A stretch of 64,000 bases of DNA. Source: Pseudisothecium myosuroides (taxonomy: Eukaryota > Streptophyta > Bryopsida > Hypnales > Lembophyllaceae). How positions within the stretch are numbered: the first letter of the stretch is position 1; each line of letters opens with the position of its first letter. Both the position numbers and the translations under genes were made by a program. Below, piece by piece: positions 37,601-50,000 of this stretch. The notes below the pieces were generated by a model. That model worked only from the letters and a program-made list of their open reading frames with translations. It was not told where the DNA came from and made no database searches. The DNA is taken from positions 2,294,001 through 2,358,000 of the forward strand of contig OX637295.1 in assembly GCA_951799445.1 (NCBI GenBank), read 5' to 3'.

Positions 37601-38396
37601 ACCAGAGTAACCGGCTATTCTATTTAGTGTATAATATATTATTTTGTAGGTTTAATGCTATTCAAACACCATGTATTGGTGTATCTCTGTATGGATAGAT
37701 TGGATCACCGTTTCGCCCCCCAAAATAATCCCAAATCCTCAAGTCACTTGATGATTGACTTACTGCTCTATCATAGAAATCTCTTTCCTTTCTTTTGATT
37801 ATGGCCCCAAGGACAAACCAAGTACACTATTTAACACAGAAATTCGTTTACTGTATGGCACACTACATCGGTAGCACATTAGAGTTCTCCCAGACACACG
37901 AGAGACGATTTTCAGCTGATTGAAGGAAACACAATTTCGTGAAATAAGAGAGAGGCTGCACTCCTACTATACATCAAAAATCGATTCTGTCGGAATAGAG
38001 AATATATCTAATGAAAGAAGCATCGGTCAAAGAAGAATCAGCTAATAAAATGTTATGAAAGTGAACATCCTAGACAGCCAATGAGACAACTCACAGTATA
38101 AAAACAAGTAGAAAATTCCACAACTAATCAATCAAAGGAATTAGGTTAGACAACCAATACCCGGCCATGCGAGAGAAAATTGCTAATAGACAAAGCGATG
38201 CTGGGCTTCTCCGCCACCTGATTTCAAACAAACATCAGCATTAAGGAAATCCCTCACACTTGTACCAAAACAACTCTCCAAGAAACCAACCTACTAAGCT
38301 TACAGCAATCGAAAGCCTCGATCGAAAGAAACAATAAATGTCAAATAAAATTCATGAATGTAATGTGATACAGACCATGAGCACCGACGGCGCCAT
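31609..38396 (-). CDS. TOP3B: DNA topoisomerase 3-beta
   Basis: Type IA topoisomerase, relaxing negatively supercoiled DNA; the animal enzyme also acts on RNA. Sixteen exons (minus): 38396-38376, 38217-38161, 37398-37295, 37072-36979, 36738-36639, 36496-36250, 35906-35744, 35378-35259, 34897-34818, 34580-34299, 34174-34006, 33681-33553, 33339-33127, 32944-32765, 32513-32097 and 31842-31609; 869 aa, as in Arabidopsis (~865). Order: Toprim start VLMVAEKPS, Toprim acidic motif [10 protein letters not shown] (D114, D116, E118), catalytic Tyr330 in [37 protein letters not shown], then several CxxC zinc ribbons (from C618: CGKC, CPSC, LCPYC, CTLC, CPEC, CNKC, CDEC) and an Arg-Gly-rich tail ending MSFRDF. 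The zinc ribbons plus RG tail distinguish beta from 3-alpha. Exon 1 is only 21 bp, so the start depends on one acceptable splice (atg|gtctgt). Confidence 0.94.
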
Positions 38397-39350
38397 GGCG
38401 ATCAGCCCGATTCGCGAGAAACCTCCAAACCTGTCGTCTGCAATTCAGCTCAAATCCTTCAAAATCGCAAAAACAGCACGAATTTGTTCGAAAAAACACG
38501 ATCTGCAACCTCTAGCATCATGTTCTAGGGCTTCTCACTGCGGCACTTAGAACCGATGGACGAACGTCGTCTGTCGTCGACGAATTTAGAATTCCTGAAC
38601 GAACAATGCAAAATTTCGACGTAAAATCCCCTTCTTCGTTCGTCGTCGACGCGAACTTCTTTAATGTCACCCTCGGGAACAGAGTCAACAGACTTACCAA
38701 GTTCAAAACTGATCTATGCTACAAGACCCTATTTGTGCAACAGTTTAGAAGCCATACTATTTGTGTCATTCTATATTACTAGTGTACATTTCAAATTTTA
38801 AAGGTACATAATATTATTAGAGGTGGGTTCATGCATTTCTACTTGAGCATATTGAACTTATGATGTAAGAGACTTGATTTTTATCATGTAACTATTTGTG
38901 CCACTTTGTAGCCATTGTGTTCTAATTTAGTATAAAGTGAATATTCCCCGAAGTGCAAGTTATTGGATTGTGGGTATCAAGAATGTCAAGTAGTAACTAT
39001 TTGGACCTATGGTAAAAAAGTTATTGAATTTCAAAGTTTTTTAGGAATCAAAGTATTAGAAAATTACTTTTAATTTCATTTTTCTGTGGCAACGGCACAG
39101 GGCACACTAGTCTCAGTTATAATCAAATGCGCTTTGGCCTTTGGGGTGCCTAGGCTGTGATGTGACATTAAAGAGGTACATCCACAACTATCGTTGATTA
39201 CTCTTCATTCATCCGAGTCTCCGAATGCTATCCTCTTCTCCCTGTGCCCAACACATTCCCCGTCTCTCTCCCTTCAGTTCGCCTGAACTCATCTGCGGAT
39301 TGCTTGTTTGCTGCATTTCGTGTAGCGGATTTGCACATTTCTCACCATTG
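38397..39350. promoter_or_regulatory. Divergent promoter region between TOP3B and EF-P
   Basis: The start codons of TOP3B (minus, 38396) and EF-P (plus, 39351) are 954 bp apart and point away from each other. Both margins are G/C-richer, with an AT-rich centre at about 38710-39080. TOP3B's 5' UTR probably covers 38397-38690. An in-frame ATG at 39225 could extend EF-P upstream, but 39351 starts the Ala/Ser-rich transit peptide. No TATA box or operator is assigned. Confidence 0.45.
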
Positions 39351-42300
39351 ATGGCTGCCATGGCGGCCTCACTGGCGCTTACCGGCTCTCTGTCATCAAG
39401 GATCACAGCCACTTCCGCTGCTTCCACTTCCTTCCGGAGCGGCCAACACGCCATGACATTGCCGACGCCTTCATTGCGCGCCCGCGCCCACCGATTCTCC
39501 ACTCTCGGTAAGGAATTTCTGTGATTTGCAAGAAAGAGCATTCCATCCTTACTCTAAGAAACATTCTGTGATTGAGACCAATGTGAATTTCGGCAATGTC
39601 GACGGAGAATGTGCATGGGTTCATTGCGCTTTTGGGGAGCTTCAGAGGATTTTTTTTGGAATTTCTTTTGGTGCATTGGCTGTTTCGTGCTTTCTGTGAC
39701 TGGGGTTTAGGGTTTCAGGGGTTTTGGTTAAATTTTAAAAATTGTCGTAATTAGGTGATGTGCGAATTTAGTGACTGTATTCTTTGCTTGGTAGTGTTCT
39801 TGGTAGCGTCCTTCCTCTAATAAGCATTCTGTGATTGAGACCAATTTGAATTTTGGCAATGTCGACGGAGAATGTGCATGCGTTCTTATCGCGCTTTTTG
39901 TGAGCTTCAGAGGATAATTTTTGTAATTTTTTTTGGTGCATTGACTGTTTCGTGCTTTCTGTGACTGGGGTTTAGGGTCTCAGTGGTTTTGGTTAAATTT
40001 TAAAAATTGTCGTAATTAGGTGATGTGTGAATTTTGTGAGTGAATTCTTTGCTTGGTAGTGTTCTTGAAAGTACTGGTTGTGAATTATCTTAGCTACACT
40101 GGATCTTGTCAAAACATGAGTTGAAGCAGACTCTGTTTCTTGTTCGTCGGGAAGTGCGTTGGTTGTTTCTTACTTCCTGTGGCATGGGTTTAACATGTTC
40201 AGGGTTTTGGGTTATAAAACTGTTTGTTCGTAGTTAGGTGGTGTGCGAATTTCCTAAGTCTGTTCTTTGTTAGGCAGTGTACTGGCTATTGATTGGTGTA
40301 GCTACACGAGATGTTGTTAAAACATAAGTTGAGCTAGAACGAATTATCAAGCTCGCATGTGTTTGCCATAGTGCCTTGGCGAACATAACAGCTGCTGTGC
40401 GTTGTTCGTTGCAATGCTCGTTTGAACAGACTCCCAAACTGTGACTCAATTTTAAAATCTTGTGTGTAAGTTGAATAGGTTTCACAATTTATCCCCTAAA
40501 TCCTCTTTTGAATTTTTGATCTTTGTACAAAACATAGGTATGAAGCACTTAAGGGTTAAGAGTGGTTGTAAATTGATTTGTTTAGATTTAAGTACGGGGT
40601 CATTCTACTTACTACAACACAAATATTCGTGAGATAAGTACCTGAAAGTGATAAGAGCATATGTTGCTGCCTTTATCAAGATTCTATCTAATGTCGGTGA
40701 TTTTGAATGCAGAGATATGTGCCATAAGTAGCAACGAATTCAGGGGCGGAACCAACATTGTGCTAGACGGGGCTCCATGGCGTGTTCAAGGTATGTTCAG
40801 GATCTCTTATTCACTAAATTGGATCTATTTGCCATTTTGCAGTACTAGTAGATGAGTGAATTTACTTCGTTGAGAAAGTAATAATTGTTTTGATACTTTC
40901 ATTGTCTTTGAAAGGGTTCTAGAATATGTAATATCAATAATCATACGACTAATATTAACTCCTAAGTGCCCAAGCTAAATGTTGAAAGTCTACTTTGAAT
41001 GGTGAGTCATTTATAGTAACTGTCAAAACATGTTTGGAGGACATGATGTTTCAATTGTTAAATTATGGAGGACATGATTTCCTCTTTCTGTTGTCACATT
41101 TGTTACCTTTTGGGAAGCTTTCATAAATGATTTTTAGATATGGAAGCGGACACTTTGGGCACGTAAGTGTTAAATCTCAGGAAAAGCATTGGGAGGTGGG
41201 AATCTGCCTTTCTGCTATCATACTTGTTCTCATAAATCAATCTTACTCTTGTGTAAGTACGCTTCTTAAGACTCAAGAGAACGCTGTGTGCGTGTGGATG
41301 GTGTAGCTAATTGACTGGACCAATGAGGAAGCTGTGAAGTGTTACAGGTACAAGAGTTGAGCTGATGGCTGAGCTTATATCTTCTATTTGCATTGTGGTG
41401 AAGAGTTCTTGCATGTAAAGCCTGGAAAGGGAGCTGCATTTGTGCGTACCAAGCTCCGAAACTATGTCACCGGCAACACAGTAGAACGCACTTTCAGAGC
41501 CGGGGAACAGGTGTGTCTAGTCATGAGTTATTAGCCATGTGTAACTGACTGTCAATTCATATTTTAAACGTGTTTGGTTCTTTTCACAGCCGTGTTTTTT
41601 ACATGGAAAAGACAATATTGTTAAGGGCGGATGTAAATTGGCGTAATTGCAGGTTGACGAGGCAAACATTTCCAAGGAATCTATGCAGTACACGTATATG
41701 GATGCAGATCAATTCGTCTTCATGGATATGGTATGCCCTTCTTACACCAGTTTCGTCAGAAACAGCTTGCCATATTTTTGTTACCTAAAACTGCTGTTTC
41801 TTCACTACCGGTGTGCCGCCAAGATAGCCAACCACCTGGTGTCCCATGTCTTGTCCGTTCCCCATATGGATACGATATACAGTATACGGGTACGATATAC
41901 GGATATGGATATGTTAGTATGCGGTTTCATATTCAAATACAAATACTAATGCAATTACAGACGTTATCCCATAGCTTTTGCATCTCTGAACCTGCTCATC
42001 CATATTCATGTAAATTTCCTCACGAATCCTTAAAAAGAAAATTTGGCCTCAGACATACGACATGGGACATAATTCATCCTTGACGCCCAAAACACTATCA
42101 CTCGAAAAATGCATTTCTTCACTATGTCTACGTCGTTTGTTACTCAGTTTAATGTGAACCGGTACGTTGGACGCCGCCATGATATATGTTCTGCGCTTCT
42201 TCTTTCTCGTCTGTACTGGTCCCTTGTTTTGAATGCTGGTGCTTGGCATCGCATGAAACGTGGCTTCGTTGTTGTATTTAGTGGACACCATGCTAGGCGT

Positions 42301-43390
42301 TTTTATGAATTGGCATTTGTACCTGGGATGTGGTATTCAATATTTCTCAACAAGTTCAATATTGGGTACAATTCTCTTACTTTGTTGTGGGTGCAATAGG
42401 TCTCATTTGAGGAAACCAGGATGAGCGCTAGCGAACTTGGCGATAAGACCAAGTGGTTGAAGGAGGGTATGGAGTGCAACGTTTTGATGTGGAATGAGAA
42501 GGTACTTCTGTGGACGACACAGTAGTTTTGGACGCAGTGAATCTTGAGCTGCACATTAAAATTACTCTATTTGCATGAAGATCTGGTAGTCACATAATTC
42601 TTGGTGCCTGCAGGTCATTGATGTAGAGGTGCCTATCACAGTCGTAGTGAAGGTCATACAAACAGATCCTGGTTTTAAGGGAGACACAGCTCAGGGTACG
42701 TTTTCTGTTCAAACAAGAACGTCCAAGTCTATAACGTAACCATACCTGATTGCGACACCTACTTAAATGCAACACTTTTTGTCTTGCACAATGAATACAT
42801 ATTGATTTTAAGAATGTACACCTAATCAACACCACAACTCCTGTCGGTAAAAGCTCATTTACCAATAAAACCTTGATCCCTTGTAACTATTGCATGAGGT
42901 TTCCAAATAATGCATTCTGTGGTGTGTTGGAATCCTCTTTAATTTTCTAACAAGAATGTTTAAAAATCTGACCATCGTAATGATATGAACTATGGTCAGC
43001 GCTTTGAAGTTGTCGCTAGTGGGTGTGGTCACCTTATACGATTTCTGGTGTCTCGATGAATTTTGATTTCTGAGGGTCATTTTCCCGCGTTAGCTTCATG
43101 CTGGATTTTGAGTTAATTTCAAGATTGCTAGGCAAACTAGAGTTCACATGGAATGTGTGACTTTGGTAGTTTTCCAGCATGTCAGGCTACTGAAGTCCAA
43201 ATTAGTGGTGTGAAATTAGTGATGTCCATTAAAGTATTTGCTGACTAATCTTTTCTAATTGACAGGAGGATCCAAGCCAGCGACAACAGAAACGGGGGTT
43301 CTAGTGAATGTGCCTCTGTTTGTCAATCAAGGGGATTCCATTCAAGTTGATACGCGAACCGGTCAGTATATGAGTCGTGTCACTTCTTAA
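39351..43390 (+). CDS. EFP: Elongation factor P, plastid
   Basis: EF-P binds between the P and E sites of bacterial-type ribosomes and relieves stalling at polyproline; this copy should act on plastid ribosomes. Seven exons: 39351-39507, 40713-40790, 41404-41510, 41653-41730, 42400-42501, 42614-42695 and 43266-43390, giving 242 aa. Residues 1-52 are Ser/Thr/Ala/Arg-rich and acidic-poor, like a transit peptide. The KOW-like domain I starts [20 protein letters not shown] and carries the loop [10 protein letters not shown], whose lysine K87 corresponds to the modified K34 of E. coli EF-P. Domain II has [20 protein letters not shown], and domain III ends [19 protein letters not shown]. The [14 protein letters not shown] segment is standard. 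All phases match. The bacterial-type domain III excludes cytosolic eIF5A. Introns 1 and 2 contain repeats. Confidence 0.95.
39562..40282 (+). repeat. Tandem ~263-bp duplication in EF-P intron 1
   Basis: Two highly similar units begin with cattctgtgattgagacc at 39562 and 39825. Shared segments include caatgtcgacggagaatgtg, ttggtgcattg and ctgtttcgtgctttctgtga. A more diverged third partial unit follows at about 40187-40282 (gggttta.., ttaggtggtgtgcgaattt). No reading frame runs through it. Confidence 0.85.
40955..41173. mobile_element. TTAA-flanked short MITE (copy H) in EF-P intron 2
   Basis: A 219-bp element with TTAA at 40955-40958 and 41170-41173. Its termini are CTCCTAAGTGCCCAA and, as reverse complement of the right end, CACTTACGTGCCCAA. 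It is the shortest convincing family member. It lies well inside the intron (40791-41403), so the EF-P exons are unaffected. A possible ~70-bp relic (tatcccctaaatcc .. cacttaagggttaa) lies at about 40488-40559 in intron 1. Confidence 0.7.
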
Positions 43391-44612
43391 CGTCTTCACG
43401 TCGGACTCTTAATGCAGTCAAATTGCCTGGTGTTCTTGGTACAGTACATCCTCGTGAGACCCGATTTTATTGCTGTGATTTCAGCAGGAGTTTTGTAATT
43501 TGAGGAGAGAAACTAACTTAGTAATCAAATCACGGGACTGCATTTAGGCCTGGGAAGACTCCATCACGGGGATGCTCCAAAGAACAGTTAAGAGAACTGT
43601 TAGTAGTTCCTGTTCAAGTGATGCTCTGTCCTGAAATGGACCTTGCTTGCAGTCGTTCACCCTCTTGTAGAGCGTCACTAGCCATTGATTGCAGGTGTAA
43701 CTGATGCGTCAGGCATCCTGAATGATTGACAAATGCATTTGTTCATACACCACGAACTCCTAAATGCACAGCAGTCCACTTGGTGGATGATGAGTGTATT
43801 GAAAAGTGCACTACATCCAATTTATAATCATTGAAGACACTTGAAGGAAAAGTAGTCATGTAATTTATCAATGGGAAGAAGAAAGAATGCTCTCCATAAT
43901 CTAAATATTTTGGAGGTGATACAAGTTATAAGGATTTTTTTAGAAGTGCTCTTATTATCTTTAGTTTGAGCACTTAGTGGTGAATCAAACATCTTTCTGG
44001 ATCCAGACTACCTGGTGAGTTACCGTGTGCTCATAGGTTGTGAATTCGTTTCAGTTGGTCAATGTTCTCTATAATTGTACTTTGCTTGTATATCCTCACA
44101 AGTGTGCAATTACAGAGAATGATATGATAGTTGTTCAATGTATCATGTTGTGTACACATCTTATTGGACAACTCCCAACATGTATTGGACATGTATTGAG
44201 AGTTCATTTAGAAGCATGTGTGTCACTGCCAAGGCAGTGTTGTTAGAGAGGGTCCAGATAAGTTAATGGTTGAAAGTTGAAACGTCCTTGAAATTGGTGG
44301 TATATTATTGTAGGATGATGACCTTGGAGAGTCAGAAATTGGTGGTAAGTTAAGTATGTTGCAATGCATTCTGTAGGCAGTCGAGCAGAGTCAGAAATTG
44401 ATTGCATCTTGGATCTCATGTCAGCATGAGGGAGTCATTGCTTCCATTTGTTTGGTATGTAAGTTAAGTTAAGCTTTAGTAACTGAGAAGTGCTGAAATC
44501 ATGCCGGTGGGTTCCTGCACTTCTGAACTCTGAAACCTCCAGAAATTCTTTTGGCATGGTCACTTGCATTGCTGTCTTGAACCAACAAACTGTCATGTGT
44601 TGAGATACTACT
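43391..44612. other. EF-P 3' flank
   Basis: The first few hundred bases are probably 3' UTR and downstream DNA of the EF-P gene. A cacggggatgctcc motif near 43566 resembles the ends of the TIR element at 14468-15299. A 68-codon frame at 44040-44246 shows nothing recognisable. No gene is called. Confidence 0.4.
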
Positions 44613-45252
44613 GCACTGTACAGTACTGTACAGTCGGGTACAGGAACCTTACGAATTTTCCAGTCAGTTTTCTCTAGAAAGTTCATCAACTTCAGGAAGC
44701 TCTAGCATGTTCAAAAATGAACCGATTTTGGAATTTTTAATTTGCGTTGGAATTGCAATGAAGTGCACTTCAACTTCATAACAAGTGAAAAATGAATAAT
44801 TTCAAATCATACAACAATTTGAATTTCTTTTATACACTATCTACCATTTCATAGAGAACCTTTGAAAGATAGTCAAAGTTTTTTTGCAATGGGGTGAAGA
44901 ACAAGCAAGAAATCATACAAGAAATTCAAATGGTATGTTATCAAGTATCTCTTAAGCAATTGTGAAGGTTCATTTCTTATATGTACCATTGAATACAAGT
45001 TGTAACTTTCACAAATGTTGGCAACACTAGATAATACATAGTGTATAGAAAACATCAAAATCTTTGTATGATTTTCAATTACATATGTGTGTTTGTAATG
45101 ATGATAAAATAGACTTCAGTGTGATTCCAACGCAATTCGAAATTTGAAATTCCGTTCATTTTTGAGTGCACATGGGCCTCCCAAAGTTGACCTAATCTCA
45201 ACAGGATGCAAAAATTCGTAAGGTTGTTGTACCCGACTGTACAGTACAGTGC
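44613..45252. mobile_element. Foldback element with ACTGTACAGT-rich termini (1)
   Basis: The left arm, from 44613, reads GCACTGTACAGTACTGTACA then gtcgggtaca and aaccttacgaattt. The right arm, ending 45252, is its imperfect reverse complement, including aaattcgtaaggttgttg and gtacccgactgtacagta. Further inward, ttgcgttggaatt on the left pairs with attccaacgcaatt on the right. There are no coding frames. Confidence 0.75.
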
Positions 45253-45330
45253 CCTACCAAAAAAATTTGTGCCAATTCTTTTGGTGGGTGAGAGTCTGCG
45301 CAAAAACTTTTGGTAGGGCACTGTACAGTA
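45241..45330. repeat. Nested hairpin joining two foldback elements
   Basis: The left arm acagtgccctaccaaaa and the right arm ttttggtagggcactgt are perfect complements around a ~50-bp loop. The hairpin overlaps the right end of the element before it and the left end of the one after it. The three look nested or built by successive insertions or inversions. Confidence 0.75.
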
Positions 45331-46466
45331 AGGTCTAGTTCATTTACAAACTACCAATTTGAGCCATTCCAATTTTAATTGCAAAGTATAGAAAAAAATT
45401 TGAATTTTTTGTCTTGCATAATTAACATCCAATTCTTACGCAATCCCAATCAAGCATACTAAATTTCAATTTCAAAAAAGCAAAATTCCATTTTTGGTGA
45501 ATTTTTGAAGTCAATTTTTCATGGTTTTACATAATATTTTACTAAAAACAATTAGTGACAATTTTTTTAAATTTGATTGCATGGATATGTAGGGAACATC
45601 CACACACACATCTTTCATATAAAAAAACACCCCCTTAAGTAACAAAAATATGAGCAAGGAAAGTTAAATGTAAGGCGTCATATAACCAAAATTTGTGATA
45701 TTGATATCTTTATATTTTAACGAGATTTTGGCAAAGCAATTGTAACATCATACTGAAATGTACAAAATTAGTTTCATTGTAAGGGTCAAATAGCAAAATC
45801 TAATAAAAATATAAAGATCAATTTCACGAATTTTGGTCATATGACGCCTCACATTTAATTCTTCCTAGCTCATATTTTGTTACTTAAGGGGGTGTTTTTT
45901 AATATGAAAGATGTGCATATGGATGTTCCCTACATATCTATGCAATCGAATTAAAAAAATTCATCACCAACTATTTTCAATAAAAATTTATGTAAAACCA
46001 TAAAAATTGACTTAAAAAATTTACTAAAAATAAAATTTTGCTCTTTTGAAATTGAAATTTGGTATGCTTGATTGTGATTGCATAAAAAAATATACCAAAA
46101 ATATTTTGACCAAAAATATGCCAATTATACTACACATTAGAGTTATTCGTAAAGTCCTCCCTAGTTTGGGCAGAACTTTTTCTGAAATGAGAAGGCAACT
46201 ATAGTTGAAGTGTCAAAAAATTTTGCAAGATACTTATGACACACAACCTCAAAAGTGGGGACCAATCTTTTTTAGGCACCATTTTGATGGAAAAATAAGT
46301 TTCATACCCACTTTTATTCCGACTTTTTTAACTCAACCGGCTTTTTCACAAAACTCACGGGTTTAAACCCCAGTTTAGGGTACTTTATGAATAACTCTAT
46401 TGTACAAAAAAATTGAATGCCTCAAAGCGGCAGTTTGTAAATGAACTAGACCTTACTGTACAATAC
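45318..46466. mobile_element. Foldback element with long inverted arms (2)
   Basis: Outer ends: GCACTGTACAGTAAGGTCTA then gttcatttacaaact on the left; agtttgtaaatgaact then agaccttactgtacaatact on the right. The inner arms, about 45395-45715 and 45795-46085, are also complementary (for example ccccttaagtaacaaaaata / tattttgttacttaaggggg; tgacgcc-type centre near 45680 and 45845). The loop is small, so each strand could form a hairpin of several hundred base pairs. There are no coding frames. Confidence 0.8.
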
Positions 46467-46774
46467 TGTAAGATAGGAGGTTCTATTTGTACCATGTGAT
46501 TATTTGCATCATTTCATAGTCAATATGTTTTGGAAGAGTACATTTGAAAGTTATAAATGTACAATAGTGATGCATAATGGTGCTAATAGGGTCTCCAACC
46601 TTAAGTCTACACCCAATTTTAACCCCTTCTTGAAATTGATTCACATATTATTCCCAAAAATTTACTAGCTCTATTTGAGAGAGCTTAGGCCTGCTTTATT
46701 TTCAATAGTTTGAAAATTTATAGTTTATTTCTACGAAGCTTGAAGAAATGCATAAGAAGGAAATCTAGAATAGT

Positions 46775-47066
46775 CATTAGAGGAGATTTGAGGCCTCTAA
46801 AGGGCCATTTCAGGGATGTTCCGGTTGCTAGGAACAGTCAGAATATATATATTTTTTTTTAATTTTTTTTAATTTTTTTATTAATTAATTATTATTAATT
46901 AATTTTTAAATATTAATTTTTTTAAATTTATTTTAAATTTATTTTATTGTTATTTTCTGACATGGCACAGTCTCGGCTACATTAGATTACTGTTCCCATG
47001 GCATTCCCAAAGTTCCCAGGGCCTAGGAACTCGCAATCTTTTATTGCCCTTGAATCTCTTCTAATG
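46775..47066. mobile_element. MITE with CATTAGA ends, subfamily 2 (copy 1)
   Basis: The left end CATTAGAGGAGATTTGAGG pairs imperfectly with the reverse complement of the right end (CATTAGAAGAGATTCAAGG). The interior has an AT-only core and ggaacagtc / gttcccatgg inverted segments. It shares ggcacagtctcggctacat- and aggaactcgcaatctt-like blocks with 53232-53463. Non-coding. Confidence 0.6.
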
Positions 47067-50000
47067 CTTTTTGACTTCCAACGAGATCTAACAAAAAATT
47101 AGGCAATTTTAGTATTAGGAACAATGATCATTGTTTGAATGCATTTATGTGTGGCTCCCTTATTATTAGAACTACATTTGGTTTAGATTCTAGTTAAAGA
47201 TTAATATTTGTCAGTAATATTCTTTAATCATTCACTTTAATAAAAAAATTCATGACCTTAGGACCATATCATAAAAAACTTGACAAAAATTAGGATTACA
47301 AATTTGGCCGGCTTGCAAGGAGTGAAGGAGAATTGTATTTGGGAATCTAATTGTAAAGTTAACATTGTTTTCTACCTTTAAAGAAAATATGAAGAGGATC
47401 CACTGTCACTATTGCAAAGTTAAAATATGTATTTGCACATAAACATGCAAATATAGCACTGCCATTTTTGAAATCCCCCTATATTGTTGACCACTATGGA
47501 CATATTTGAGCATATTTCATATACAAGGCATGGATGTCTTAAAGATGATTGGAAGGGGCTTCCAAGTAATGTAGTATCAAAAGCATTAGCCAAGAAAAGC
47601 CCTTGCAAAGTGGTGAAAGCCTGGTAGATTGGATTCACATACTACATTGTTATGAAAAATACTAGCTAATGATGGAATTGTGAATTTGGAAAATCCTTCC
47701 AATTCACTAAGTCTGCAGCACGTGCATTATTCTAAATTGAAACAAAAACTTTGAAAAGCAATCATGCATCTACATAAATGATCAAATATATGATTTTAGA
47801 GTCTTATATACATCAAATTGCACTTCACTAGATACTCTTGATATCTTATACATAGGAGGTTGCCATCTAGGATTCTTTCCAAATAATCATGTAGGATGGA
47901 GTTATGCATAGATTATGAAGTCTTCATATTTTGAATGGCATTCTTATAACCTAATTAATTATTGTATCATCTACCATAATGGTATATGTATTTTTCCATA
48001 GGAATTATATCAAGTCCCCTACGTCCTAGATGCCACTTATCTAAATCATGCTAAACCTATCCCCTTGGATGCATAATTTCCACATGCAAAAATGTTCTTC
48101 GTGGCTACAAATCAAATTCATCACCAATCTAGTTTAATTGTCTCTTTTGCAACCAAAAATAGTTGCATGCTCACCAAAAGAACCACTAGAATAATATTTT
48201 ATATGTTTCAAAATGCAAGAAAAAAGAAGCTCACTTTGTCTACTTCCACACCACATACAATTAACTATTTTTAGAATTCCTTCAAACAATAGCTACAAGT
48301 CTATTAAAAGACCATCCCTTCCAAATTTCACCTCCAAATTCGTTTTTTTGAGGGTACCAAATTATACTACCCCCCTCCCAAATTGGCAAGTGTGACAAAA
48401 AAAATTGGGGGATATTTTTGGATAATAAACATTTTTTAAAATTACAAAAAAAATCAGGCAAGGGATATAATAGTCAGGAGTACCTTATCTATAAATCTTG
48501 AGTCATTTGGAGCCAGAACACAAAAATTATCGCCAAAAAACAAACCAGTACACTACATGTGACGCAAAATAGTACAAGTGTTTCTCGCAATCACCCTTCA
48601 AAGAAGGACCATATCTTCTCAATCAACAATAAAAAGCGCTTCTTCGCTAACCACTGAAAAGAAAAAGTGAAAAAAGTGGAAAAGTGAAAAGAAAAAGTGT
48701 CCCTCAAATCTTTTTTCTTGAAAACCTCACCCCCATCTATCTTTCCACCAACACTGACACGCAGCCCACGCACATGATCTTAAAAGTGGCGGGTGCCGGC
48801 GGTTTCCTCCATGCTCCGCTTGGCGGGCTGGCGGAAGAAGCCCTGGCGGACTTGACCACCGCCAGGCGTGGCGGAAGGTGAAACTATTTACTGCGTTGTA
48901 AAAAAACAGCGCCAGTTCGCTGCTGGTTCGAGAAACTTTCATGATTTTCCAGTTCCGCCTACTCCCTTCCTCGCAACTCCTGTACTTCGGGTTTCGAAAA
49001 TGAAACCTCTCAGCTCTAAGGTAGTATGCTCATTAACCGACCTTTGATTGCCTTTTGGGGCAAGCTGAAGTCCTTCAAACAGTTTTCAGTAAATTTTAGT
49101 AGGAAGAAAAATGAAATTGGTATCTAACCCAAGTCGTTTCATATGTTTTGGACATATGTAGAATTAGTTATTAATTTCCGAACTTGAAATGCAGTTTTCA
49201 CTAAAATGTTTCATCCCTTACATTAAAACATTTGCAATACATGTGGGCTGCAAAATTTAAATATTCTGCATTTGCAATACAGATGGAATTCTAGAGGTGG
49301 AATTAACGTTAATTATTTGTTTAAGCAATAACTCTATTCAATCATACCGGTTTACTCCATTTCAGAGGGATAATGATAAGCATGCCTGAATATTTTCTTG
49401 TTCTCAATTTACTAGTTCTCCACAATTTCCTTTCATTCTTGCTTTGTTACAGCAATCAGAAATTCTTGCTTTGTTACAACAATCAGAAATTCTTGCTTTG
49501 TTACTGAGTTCTGCATTCCAGGTGTCCTTGGTGGGTTCTTAAATTTCAGTGCTTGATTAGGTTGCAGATCATAATAAAAAGCAGGATCTTTTCCATTTCA
49601 CATAATTTTTTCCCATCATTAGAATGCCATTTCGCAATTACCACGGGCCTGCATTTTTTTCCCTTGGCATGGCGGGGTATGACGGACTGGCGGGGGCTCA
49701 AGTGCGTGGGGAGCTCCACCAGCCAGGGCCATCCGCCCGGGATTTCCGCAACGGTGACACCCCATATTTTATGCTATCAATTGAACTTCTTACAACTGAA
49801 GTTACGGTAACTTCAAGAAAAAGAAAAAGAAACTGACTCAGTCTTTGTAAGGATGATGCCTCACTTTCGGTGCAAAATCATGTGCAAAATCATGTCAGAC
49901 TGCAAATTTCAAATCTGTAGTGCTTGGTTCCTGAGGAAGGGTCAGACCTCGTGCAAAGAGATTCTGTCTGTAAGTGAAAGGGTGTGAGAAATCCCACTTG

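Noticed and set aside
40488..40559. A ~70-bp TTAA-type element in EF-P intron 1
   Set aside because: The left flank is TTAT rather than TTAA and the right end is imperfect. It is too short to tell from chance.
46355..46380. Possible tRNA T-arm-like gggtttaaacccc
   Set aside because: It is only a short palindrome. No acceptor, D or anticodon arms can be built around it.
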